DNA of 64,000 nt, from positions 7,917,001-7,981,000 of the forward strand of contig OY756961.1 of the NCBI GenBank assembly GCA_963580455.1. The letters are read 5' to 3'. This stretch comes from Euonymus europaeus. Lineage: Eukaryota > Streptophyta > Magnoliopsida > Celastrales > Celastraceae. Made by a program: the position numbers and the translations under genes. This document shows, in pieces, positions 55,700 to 64,000 of the stretch. The first letter of the stretch is position 1. Every line of letters begins with the position of its first letter. Under the pieces are notes generated by a model. It did no database searches. It was not told the origin of the DNA and saw nothing but the letters and a program-made list of their open reading frames with translations.

Positions 55700-56255
55700 A
55701 TTTATTAGCAGCTATGTGAGTGGTCTCAAAGAAGAGGTGCAGTCTCTAGTTGATGCTTTGAATCCTTGTATCCTCTGTGAGGTTTATACTAAAGCCTTGA
55801 AACTTGCCAAACATCTCGCCCTTTTCACTAAAAAAATGGATTCAATTGAAACCCGAAGTACTTAGACCCCTAGCCCCCCTCCCATACAGTCGCGTACTTC
55901 TAAATGGTTCTTTAATCGAAGCGCACTGCACTCTAGAGGTTTCAAAGACAGTGCTAGCTCTGAATTTTGCAAGAGAAATGAAGATTTCTTTCAAATGTGG
56001 GGAGCGTTATTTTCATGGCCATATGTGTAAGAAACAACTCTTGCAAATGAAGGCGGTGGACGATGTTTCACCGGAAGAGGAAGAGGTGGAAGAATTGCAG
56101 GAGGGGGAACCAAGCAAAGACAGGTTTATTTCTTTACCTGCCTTAGAGGGTACTACTAGTGACACAACCTTTAAAATGCAAGGGGCACCTAAAGGGAAAT
56201 CTATTCTTATCCTATTGATATTAGGGCCACGCATAGCTTTGTGGACAACCATTTA
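55700..56255 (+). pseudogene. gag: gypsy gag end with zinc knuckle
   Basis: Reads 'GLKEEVQSLVDALNP', then 'KALKLAKHLALFTKKMDSIE', then, after a shift, the open frame 55804-56256 with FKCGERYFHGHMCKKQ. The last motif is the CX2CX4HX4C knuckle of gypsy gag, with the first Cys apparently lost. An acidic EEEEVEELQEGE tract then leads toward protease. Confidence 0.75.
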
Positions 56256-57420
56256 GCTAAAGAGCTCCAATACAAATTGTTGGCCTACCACCCCTACAAT
56301 AGTTGTAATGGCTAACGGGCAACAAATCCATACCAATACTGTGTGTAAGGGCTTCACATGGACTCTTCATGGCCATAAATTATCACCAATCTACAGGTGC
56401 TGGACTTAGGGGCATATGGTGTAGTTTTGGGAGCTACTTCACTTAAACAACATAACAGTTTATTGTATTTGAAAACAATGACCTTAACTATGGAGAAGCA
56501 AGGGAAAGAGATTTAGTTAATTGCTAAAGCTGAGCAAGGTAGATTGAATATCATCTCCGGCAAGAAGTTGTTCCAGTGGATATTGAAAGGGGAACATAAG
56601 GATATAGGCCAATTGTTTTGTATCACAGTTGCTGCATGTGATGATGTTGCTATTCAAGGGGGTCTTTCTGATGGAACAACTTAGATAATTGATCTTTCTT
56701 CTCACTTGCAAGCCTTGCTTAATGAGTTTGATGATGTGTTTCAAGAACCTAAGGCCCTACCTCCACCTCAAGCTTTGGACCATTCCATTAACCTTAAACC
56801 GAACACAGAACCGTTCAATCTTCATCCTTGTTGATACCCATCTGCTCAAAGGGATGAAATTGAGAAATAAGTGTCAAATATGTTGGTTTAGGTATTATCC
56901 AACCGAGCCAAAGTCCTTAAGCCTCGCCAGTGCTCTTAGTTAAAAGGAAAGATGGGACATGGTGGTTTTGGATTGATTGTAGATAGCTAAATTTCATAAC
57001 CATTAAGAACAAGTTTCATATTCCCTTAGTGGATGATTTGCTTGACGAACTCTATAGGGCTCACTACTTCACCAAACTGAACCTTCGGGCAGATTATCAC
57101 CAAATCAGAGTCAAGGTTGTGGATATTCCCAAAACTGCTTTTAGAACACATCAAGGCCTGTATGAGTTCAGAGTGATGCCCTTTTAGCTCACAAAGGCTC
57201 ACGCCACTTTTCAAAATCTAATGAACCAAGTGTTCCAGACCTACCTCAAACAGTTTATTTTGGTATTTTTCGATGACATTAATATATAAGCCTACTCTAG
57301 ATGACCACTGCAAGCACTTCCATACAACCCTCCAAACTTTGAGATTACATTAGCTATTTGTTAAGTCCAAATGTTCTTTTATGGAGCGAAGAGTCGAATA
57401 TGTAGGGCATTTTATTTTTG
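56200..57420 (+). pseudogene. gypsy protease and reverse transcriptase relic
   Basis: The protease segment shows ATHSFVDNHLA (normally preceded by DSG/DTG; here 'DIRATHSF') and a decayed GVVLGATSL block. The reverse transcriptase has 'HLQALLNEFDDVFQEPKALP', 'HSINLKPNTEPFN', '[17 protein letters not shown]', 'YEFRVMPF', '[12 protein letters not shown]' and the catalytic FFDDI. There are at least eight stops. Confidence 0.8.
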
Positions 57421-57472
57421 CAATGGGAGTTCAAACTAGTCCAAAAATATAGAGGCTATGCAAAATTGACCT

Positions 57473-58117
57473 GTGCCTCGGAATGTCAAGGGATTGAGAG
57501 GTTTTATTGGCCTTACTAGGTATTACAAGAAGTTTGTTAAGTGTTATGGGAGCATTAGCAAACCTTTGACCCAACTGCTTAAGAAAGATTATTTTCATTG
57601 GAATCATGAAGCTCAATCGACTTTTGACACGCTCAAACAAGCTATGGTTCAAGCTCCAGTATTGGGACTTCTTGATTTCAACAAACCTTTTGTGATTGAA
57701 ATTGATGCTAGTGGTAGTGGTTTGGGAGAAATGCTGATGAATGGAGGCAAACCGTTGGCTTACTTGAGCAATGCCCTCGCTCCTAAACATTTGGGATTGT
57801 CTTTTTATGAAAAGAAGTTGATGGTCCTTTTGTTATCAGTGGATAAATGGAGGCATTATTTGGAGGGTGGAGCATTTGTTATTTAGACATATCATGAGAG
57901 CGTTAAATTCCTACTTCAATAAAGTTTGCATACTCAGTTACAAAAGAGAAGCTTGACCAAGTTGTTGGGTCTGAATTATGTGATCAAATACAAACGTGGG
58001 AGTGAGAATATATCCCCTGATGTCGTATCTCGCATGTTGAAATCTCATTGGAACAGTAGTGGTGCAACTGATTTACATAGCATCATCGACAACTTTGGAG
58101 TGGAGACCAACGCTTAG
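57473..58117 (+). pseudogene. gypsy RNase H
   Basis: The open frame 57473-57886 shows NVKGLRGFIGLTRYYKKFV, FHWNHEAQSTFDTLK, 'VIEIDASGSGLGEML' and 'FYEKKLMVLLLSVDKWRHYL', the standard connection plus RNase H. It continues after a stop with 'LQKRSLTKLLGLNYVIKYK' and 'ENISPDVVSRM'. Catalytic Asp and Glu positions are traceable (DASG; YEKKLMVLL has Glu in the usual place). It is the best-kept part of this element. Confidence 0.85.
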
Positions 58118-58129
58118 TTTCACATGATG

Positions 58130-58850
58130 TTAGTCATAGTACCCACTTGGTTGGAGGAAGTGCAGAAAAGCTATCGCAATGATGAATTTACTCAAGATTG
58201 CATCAAAGCCCTCATCATACTAGTCATCTTAGGCAATAGCTTTGGAAGTCCATGGGAACTACTCTATCATACTCCATAGCCTATCATCCCCAATCAGATG
58301 GAAAAACTAAGAGGATGAATCAATGCTTAGAGTTTTATTTGACGTGCATGTGTTTATCCCAACCCAAGACTTAGAGTCAATGATTTGCCACTTGCTCAGT
58401 GGTGGTACAATACATTTTTCCACATTGCTTTGCAAATGACCCCCTTTGAGGCCTTGTTTGGTTTCAAACCAACTCAATTATCGGCTATGCTGGACCTACA
58501 ACCAAGGACTTTTGAAGTGGATGAATATTTCCAGGGAAGGCAGTTTATGGTTCAGAGTTTAAAGGCTAATTTACAGTAGGCTCAAGACCGAATGACGAAG
58601 TTTGCAAACAAGCACAAGATTGAAATGGAATTCTAGGAAGGAGATGGCATATTAAAATTTGCAGCCCTATCGGCAGTCTTCTGCAACTCAAAGGTGTAAC
58701 AAAAAGCTTGGACCAAAATATTATGGGCCTTTTGTAGTGTTAGAGAGGGTTGGCAAGGTGGCATGCAAGTTAGATATACCTGTAGGGGCTTAACTTCACC
58801 ATGTTTTTCATGTGTCTCTCTTGAGGAAACGGCTGGGGGGTTCAACAGTT
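58130..58850 (+). pseudogene. gypsy integrase fragments
   Basis: After RNase H only pieces remain: 'SYRNDEFTQDCIKAL', a jump past the zinc-binding and first core segments, then 'LPLAQWWYNTFFHIALQMTPFEALFGFKP' (in parts, 58385-58460) and 'AQDRMTKFANKHK'. An open frame of 64 codons (58385-58579) covers the A-E-x-x-YN-like end of the core. Large deletions removed most of DDE. Confidence 0.75.
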
Positions 58851-59030
58851 GTTAACTAAACACTACCAAAATTCAGTGAGCAGATAGAGGTGTTGCATTT
58901 GGAACCTCTACTATCCTAGCTCAATGAGAACATAGAGTCAAAGGGAAACCACAACTACATGTGCTGGTACAATGTGCATCAACTGGTCCTTCTAAAGCCT
59001 TGAGGACAAGGTTTCTTTGAAGAGGAGAGT

Positions 59031-60450
59031 AATAGTAAGACTTTTATTATGGTCTCAAGTTTGTTTGGTTGGGGTATTTTAGTCTTTTCTTGTTTGGCTG
59101 ATATTTGGCCCCTCCATGACTACCCACCCCATATATATTCATGTTCAAATCGACAGAAACCTTCATAGATATCGAATATAAGATAATGAACAAACTATTC
59201 TTCCCTTGGCATTCCAACCATCCGAATATCCATAGATACATCAAAAACACCACAACGCTGGATTATCCGATCATGCAAGATTATTTCGCAAGTAAACAAC
59301 AGTGGAATATTCAAGCAATTCATTGATCACAGAACAAAAGCAAGCAACACAAGGAATTTAGTTTCAAAGCATAGTACATAAAGCATCATCATCATGTAGA
59401 AACATTCATGAAATTGAATTAAAATAGAGACAGGGGCATATAGGTATAACGAAAATAGGTGAATCAATGAGTCAAGATTCCTCCAGACTGTTCATATACT
59501 TTCTTGCCTGAGCACAAAAATTTCAAAGCGCTGGTGATGTAGAAGAAACGAAAAAAACTCCCCAAGAAACAAAGAGCCCAAAGAAAATCTTTCAAAGAAA
59601 ATTTAGTCACTGGGATGATTTAAGCTTCAAAAGAGAATGCCAAAAGAAAGAAGACCACCAGATTTCGTTCCCCAGAAAAACCCAAAAGCACTCAAACAGA
59701 AAACCTCCAAAAAATTTGATGGTAAAAGAGAGAGAAAGTTTCAGGAAATTTCAAAAAAATAGAAGCAAAAACTCTCCAAAATTCCCCAGAAAATTCGATC
59801 CTCTCTACTGGAATTTTTCTCCCCAATTTTCGGTCCCCTAATACTGAAGCTCTCCCCTTCTTTATAGTTTTTTCAAGCCCCATTCTTTCCTTGAATTTTT
59901 GATTCTGTTTTATTTCTAATTTCTCCCCTAATCGCTCATGAATTTCCTTTCTTCCTAAACGCATACCTAAACCGATTCGTTTCCTCAAATAAATCCGAAA
60001 ATCCTTCCCTTTAAAGCTCTCAATCCTACCCTAGTGTGAACCCTAAACGATTCCTCTACTCTTTCCTTCTTCCGATCATCTTCTCTCTTTCTTTCCTTTT
60101 TTCGGTCACCTTTTCTCTCTCTCTCTCTTTCCTTTTCTGGTCGCTCCCTTTCTCTCTCTCGACGGCGCATCTACTTCCCTGCGTCTCCTTCTCTCTGTAT
60201 TTCCTTCCCTTTTGCTATTAGGGTTAGGTAAGGATTTGGGCCGGGCTTCCTCTTTTGATTTGAGTGAATCCGGTCCATTTCATTTGGGCTTAATAACCTT
60301 GGGCCGTTTTATTTTGTACTATATTGGGTTATGAGTTTTTTAATGGGCTAAGTTAGCTTACTTGGGTTTACTGTTTTGGTTTATTGGATCAAAATTACTA
60401 AACCCATGTAATGGTGACTCTAATGTGGGTTTAATTTAAATATAAATAAA
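59031..60450 (-). mobile_element. LTR-like region with minus-strand TATA and CT-rich tract
   Basis: On the minus strand there is a TATA box (ACTATAAAGAAGG, about 59855-59867) followed by a leader-like stretch toward 59500. On the plus strand 60055-60215 is a long CT-rich tract. The texture is that of a gypsy LTR or a promoter. No paired LTR or target duplication was found. Two opposite open frames in the CT tract are compositional. Confidence 0.35.
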
Positions 60451-60522
60451 TCCATGTATTATTTATTTCTTTCATGTAACATACATTTTATTGATCTTGC
60501 GACTCTCTTATGCTTGAATTTA

Positions 60523-61310
60523 TTAATTGGGCCCTGGACAAAAATGGGATACAACAGTATTCATTCCACTCACTGCCTTTGTTGGACACAGGTTCAAAAT
60601 GTGTACTGCTGTGTTTACAGCTTCTGCCCAGAAGCTGTTTGGAAGTTTTTTTTCTACCAACATATACCTTCCCATCTCAATGATGATTCTATTCTTTCTT
60701 TCAGCCATACCATTCTGCTATGGGCTATAAACTGCAGTCAATTGCTTTCGAATTCCCTGTTCAGGATAGAATTTTCAAAAAGCATCAGAAGTGTCTTCAC
60801 CCATATCACTTCTGATTCTCTTAATGTTCTTTCCACTTTATTTTTATATAGGAGCCTTAAACTCTTCCTTCAGAAAATGGACCCATATTATTCTAGAGGG
60901 ATCATCAATGAATATGAGAAAATACTTACATTGATTGAAAGACTAATATTGCATTGGCCCACACAAGTCTATGTGGATGAATTCTAAGACTTCATTGGCT
61001 TTCCAATTGTCTTATGAGGAGAAGGAAAATTGTGATGCTTTCCAAGCACACAATTTTTACACACTTCAGCATTTTCAGTGAGCTTGGGAAAGCCAATCAC
61101 CAGCCCTTAGTTTGGTAACTTTGATCTCTTCTTTAGCCAGCAGAGCTACTTTCTCTTTAGATTTGAAACCAACCAGGAGATTTCTTCCTTCTTGCATTTG
61201 AACATCCATTAGTTCTCTTTCTTCATCATCCTTATCAAAAAATTTGCATCTACCATTTGCTAAAACCAACTTATAGCCTTTCTCAATCATTTTTCCCACA
61301 CTCAATTGGT
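60523..61310 (-). pseudogene. Copia integrase fragment
   Basis: The frame 61305-61075 (MSVGKMIEKGYKLV..., then 'NLLVGFKSKEKVALL') is the spacer between protease and integrase. Then come 'HIDLCGPM' (first catalytic Asp), 'YFLIFIDDPSRIIWVHFLKE' and 'RSDMGEDTSDAF' (second Asp region). The 61-codon frame 60708-60523 starts MAERKNRIIIEMGRYML, with Glu of DDE in AERKNR, and has 'LPNSFWAEAVNTAVHILN'. It ends abruptly near 60523. Confidence 0.85.
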
Positions 61311-61362
61311 TGTGACTGAGTGCAGGAACAAATAAATGTATTCAAATAGCTTTTGTCACACT

Positions 61363-61647
61363 TCAATTTCCTAATCTTATTCTGGAGCTAAATGTATAAT
61401 CTATGTACTCAAATAAATCCACATTACCTGACTTGTGGTTACCGCAGCCACTATCTAGGTACCAAACAGTAGGCTTACTGCTTGTGGTTTCTTGAGTACC
61501 ATAGAACAAATTTTCCTTTGGATATTTACTGGTTTTCAAAAAAGTTTGCATTGTTTTCACATTTCTATCAAACGTTTTTCTGAATGTGTCAAAATCTCTT
61601 GCAGTTGTGGCATTGAGGTTGGCCCTTAAACTAGCAATTACTACCAA
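61363..61647 (-). pseudogene. Copia protease
   Basis: An open frame of 94 codons contains WYLDSGCGNHKSGN. The DSG triplet carries the catalytic Asp of copia retropepsin; the family form is WYLDSGCSNHMTG. The flanks differ little from functional relatives, but the frame is isolated from gag and integrase by stops. Confidence 0.85.
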
Positions 61648-62430
61648 TATGACCTAGTCTTTTACAAATTTCACATCGAGGAGGCTTAGAGTCTGAACTC
61701 ACATTTTTCAATGTTTTTCTAGTTAGTTTGCCTCCCCCTTGTGTCTTCTTTGAATGCTAGCTTAGCTTGGAAAACTAACTTTAGGGTTTGTAGTTTGTTC
61801 ATCATGCCCAAGTCTGCTTTATTCATATGGTTCCAGTGAGCCCACCAACTCCTGAAATTTTAAAATAGTTAGGTCTTTTGATTCTTCAATTGTTGCAATA
61901 AAAACATCATACTTTTTAGGCAAACTTATCAGCATCTTCTACACAACTTTTTGCTTTGAGACATCGTCTTCTCATTTGATTAACAAGACTGATTACCGTG
62001 GCATAGAAATCTTCCATACATTTTGAATCAACCATTTTAAGGTTTTCAAGCTCTCTCTTCAAGTTTTGTAGCTTGATAATTAGTCTTTTGATCTTATTCA
62101 AACTATTTGGCTATGATACCCCATGACTCTTTTGCATATCCAACTCTAATGATTCTTGAAGAAATGGTTTTTCTTCCCCATTTTGTAACCTTTACAAGGC
62201 CTTGGCATTTGTTAAGCTTTTGTTGTTCACATCTTTCTACCGCACAGTGTCTAGAACAATTTCATCCATGAGTTCCTTATAACCATTTACCATGATACGT
62301 CATAGTCTTTCTTAAATAAAAATATCTTCATTTTCACCTTCCAAGATGGGTAGTCTTAGAAACTGGTAGAAAAGAGGAAACTTTGTCACTGGAAGATGAG
62401 ATACTTCTAATGAAACTTGAAAAACAGTCA
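61633..62430 (-). pseudogene. gag: Copia gag relic with zinc knuckle
   Basis: Translation pieces include 'VTKFPLFYQFLRLPILEGENE', 'NKIKRLIIKLQNLKRELENLK', 'MVDSKCMEDFYATVISLVNQM', 'VFIATIEESKDLTILKFQELVGSL' and the knuckle CEICKRLGHIGSNC (about 61633-61674), a perfect CX2CX4HX4C. This is the copia UBN2-type gag plus nucleocapsid. The 61-codon frame at 61916-62101 is the longest intact part. Confidence 0.82.
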
Positions 62431-62446
62431 TTCCACCAGATCTACA

Positions 62447-62460
62447 GCCTGCTCCAATAC
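62447..62460 (-). other. Primer-binding site of the copia element
   Basis: The minus strand reads TGGTATTGGAGCAGG, one or two bases different from TGGTATCAGAGCNNG, the complement of initiator Met tRNA. Confidence 0.75.
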
Positions 62461-62464
62461 CACT

Positions 62465-63010
62465 ATTGATGTAAAATTAGAGTCAAACAAGTAAAATCAC
62501 ACTAGTTCAAAGTGAGTAAAAAAATGCTCTAAAATATTCTACAGTAACAAGGGTTTCTATTCTCCAAAGCTCTCCACAGTACAACATACATTTTCTACAA
62601 AGGCTGGAAACACTTAAAAAGCTGAAAGGGTGCATATATTTGCATCCCTGCCTTAGGTGGGATCTAACCTAGACTTGTTAGATCACACTATGTTCAATAT
62701 TTCAATAAAAAAAAGAAACAATGATAAACAATAATTTCTCAAAAGAAAAAGAAGCAATAATTGCTCAAAAGCTACCAAATTAGTGAAAATAATTATTTTC
62801 ATGTGCAACAATACTTTGAGTGATGTTTTGGCATTAACCAAAGCTCACACGTGCAATAATACCTTGAGAATATTTTGACTCGTTTCCAAATAATATGTTC
62901 TTTGTCAGAGAATATATTCTATTGCCAAAGAACATCACTCTTCTGTCTACTACTATAAATTTGTAATTAAACTAGAACGATTATCATACTTTCAATACAT
63001 TTGTAACTCC
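62465..63010 (-). mobile_element. 5' LTR of the copia element
   Basis: Ends (minus strand) ...ATTTTACATCA just before the primer-binding site. The upstream limit near 63010 is a guess. It contains two copies of CACRTGCAAYAATACYTTGAG-like sequence (about 62799 and 62847) and a separated inverted repeat atgttctttg / caaagaacat (about 62897 and 62935). Confidence 0.6.
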
Positions 63011-63147
63011 ACCACTCAGTCATTTCACTATCACACAATCATCTAGATCTTAACCCTCTCATTGCCATATGGACCATCTATTCGGTATCCATTTGCCAAT
63101 TGGTGCTAGTGAACATGGTAATAAAGAAAACTGTGATTTATTTTTAA

Positions 63148-63333
63148 GAAAATATTTTGGGTACAGATAATAAAGTTAAATTGTATTGTTGGCATGATGA
63201 TTTCATCATAGACAAAATGAAGCAAGAAGACGAACTTGCGGATGAAATCGAAGAAAACATCCATACATTTAGGACATACAAGACGTTATTTCTGGAGTAT
63301 TTTCATAGACCTAGGAGTATTTTTCAGGTTTGA
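63148..63333 (+). other. Possible exon of an unrecognised gene
   Basis: About 60 codons open in one frame, with a mixed acidic/basic composition (KVKLYCWHDDFIIDKMKQE is one part). A possible acceptor gtacag is at 63166 and a donor cag|gttt at 63327. The family is unknown. It could be part of the MULE that follows, but the distance and a non-matching profile leave that open. Confidence 0.25.
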
Positions 63334-63720
63334 TCAAATAATTTTGCTTCTACAGTTTTAGAGGATTTCTGTCGATTGTTTGTTTGAGTTTTGAACTATC
63401 TCAATTTGTCATTAAATGTTTTGAATTGTTATTTGTGGAGTATTTTTTATTTTTAATTCAAATGATTTTGTTTATGATTTATGTTAGTTCACTTATTATG
63501 TTAGTTAACTTGATTTTATCATTAATGTTGAATTTTATTTTGTTTTAGAATTAGTTAATGATTTTTATTATCTCTTACTATTTGAATTATGTTTGATTGA
63601 TCGTATTGCTACGATTATCTATTTCCTCTATTTTAGTTTGGCTTCAGAGGATTTTATAGTTATATATTTGTTGATTTTGATTTTACAATGAATTTTCTCA
63701 TTTCTAGGTTTTTCTATGTC
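63334..63720. other. T-rich, intron-like spacer
   Basis: No coding sequence; T-rich composition like plant introns. Confidence 0.4.
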
Positions 63721-64000
63721 TTAAGTGATACTGTTCATTTGTAAATATGGCAATCAAACTGCCATTAAGAGGCTTCCAGGTTCATTTTCATATGATTTGT
63801 TGGTTTAATTTGTACGTCAAAAGTGGTTTGAGTTGTCTCGTTCCATTGTGAAATTTTCATATTATATACCTGGCCTTACTATTTGTATCATGGAGAATGA
63901 TAAGGATATGCAGAATATGTTATATTTGGTTCATACTAGTGGTTTGGATCGTGTTGAGGTTGTTGTTAATGCTAGTGGTCGATTGTTAGTTGAAGAAACA
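63721..64000 (+). pseudogene. N-terminal PB1-like region of a MULE or MUSTANG-type protein (runs off the window)
   Basis: Reads with one visible stop (near 63810): KYGNQTAIKRLPGSFSYDLL, then KWFELSRSIVKFSYYIPG, 'ICIMENDKDMQNMLYL' and 'DRVEVVVNASGRL', open to the window end. The order IKY/FSYYIPG - NDKD.QNM - V.V.V matches the PB1-like domain that precedes the DNA-binding and transposase parts in plant Mutator-like and MUSTANG proteins. The frame lacks a clear start. Whether the gene is active or a relic depends on sequence beyond this window. Confidence 0.55.

Larger units (their letters stand above)
55550..59030 (+). mobile_element. Degenerate Ty3/gypsy (chromovirus-type) retrotransposon
   Basis: Plus-strand order: gag (55700-56150), protease region (about 56200-56520), reverse transcriptase (56690-57330), RNase H (57473-58120) and fragments of integrase (58130-58850). 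A polypurine-like gaagaggagag at 59016-59026 closes it. The last pieces read like the end of chromovirus polyproteins (LEDKVSLK-type). Stops in every domain make it inactive, and much of the integrase core is deleted. Confidence 0.8.
60523..62446 (-). mobile_element. Truncated Ty1/copia element (LTR, gag, protease, part of integrase)
   Basis: Minus-strand order from a primer-binding site at 62447-62460: gag (62430-61650), protease (61500-61400), integrase (61100-60523). There is then an abrupt end within integrase, so reverse transcriptase and RNase H are missing. Copia order (integrase before reverse transcriptase) fits. Many stops are present. Confidence 0.8.

Noticed and set aside
59985..60170. 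Arg/Glu-repeat protein-like minus-strand frame
   Set aside because: Translation of a CT-rich tract; simple-sequence artefact.
60454..60987. 177-codon plus-strand open frame
   Set aside because: It is the reverse strand of the copia integrase; the minus strand carries AERKNR and SFWAEAVNTAVHILN.

Overview
This window looks like nuclear DNA of a eudicot plant: AT-rich, gene-poor and dominated by old, nested LTR retrotransposons (Ty3/gypsy and Ty1/copia), MULEs, a Harbinger-like element and SINE-like repeats. I cannot name the species. Only two genes appear intact: a vacuolar iron transporter homolog (11971-12648, minus) and an intronless F-box gene (49110-50213, plus). Two other host-gene relics lie beyond the F-box gene: a broken CYP82-type cytochrome P450 (about 50600-51165, minus) and one isolated exon of a Raf-like kinase (52620-52728, plus).

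Layout. 1-7.7 kb: relics of a Tekay/Del-like chromovirus (gag plus LTR, minus), a second truncated LTR of that family, and a decayed gypsy gag with its primer-binding region (minus). 7.7-8.9 kb: a TIR element with 3-bp target duplications. 8.9-17.7 kb: mostly unique AT-rich DNA carrying the iron transporter gene, a 378-bp tandem duplication and a pair of SINE-like repeats. 17.7-21.7 kb: a frameshifted gypsy element (minus). 21.7-27.1 kb: a sirevirus-like copia element (minus) that lost nearly all of pol and was split by a plus-oriented solo LTR. 27.9-39.1 kb: a Tat-lineage gypsy element (plus) with an extra RNase H and an antisense reading frame. That antisense frame was interrupted by a 1.8-kb solo LTR with perfect 5-bp target duplications.

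39.1-41.1 kb: a FAR1/FHY3-type MULE transposase relic. 41.1-45.2 kb: copia debris and a long copia LTR-like stretch. 47.1-48.2 kb: a Mutator-like element with TIRs and 9-bp target duplications that contains a 21-bp minisatellite organised in five-monomer higher-order units. 49-54 kb: the F-box gene and the gene relics. 54.5-59.0 kb: an acidic-repeat reading-frame relic and a third gypsy element. 59.0-63.0 kb: LTR-like DNA and a truncated copia element (minus). 63.1-64.0 kb: the apparent start of another MULE with a PB1-like domain that runs off the window.

The two intact genes show no functional link to each other. The clearest unexplained structure is the minisatellite-bearing MULE just upstream of the F-box gene. 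I see no operon-like, CRISPR or defence-type system. Functional calls come from reading motifs by eye, without database searches.
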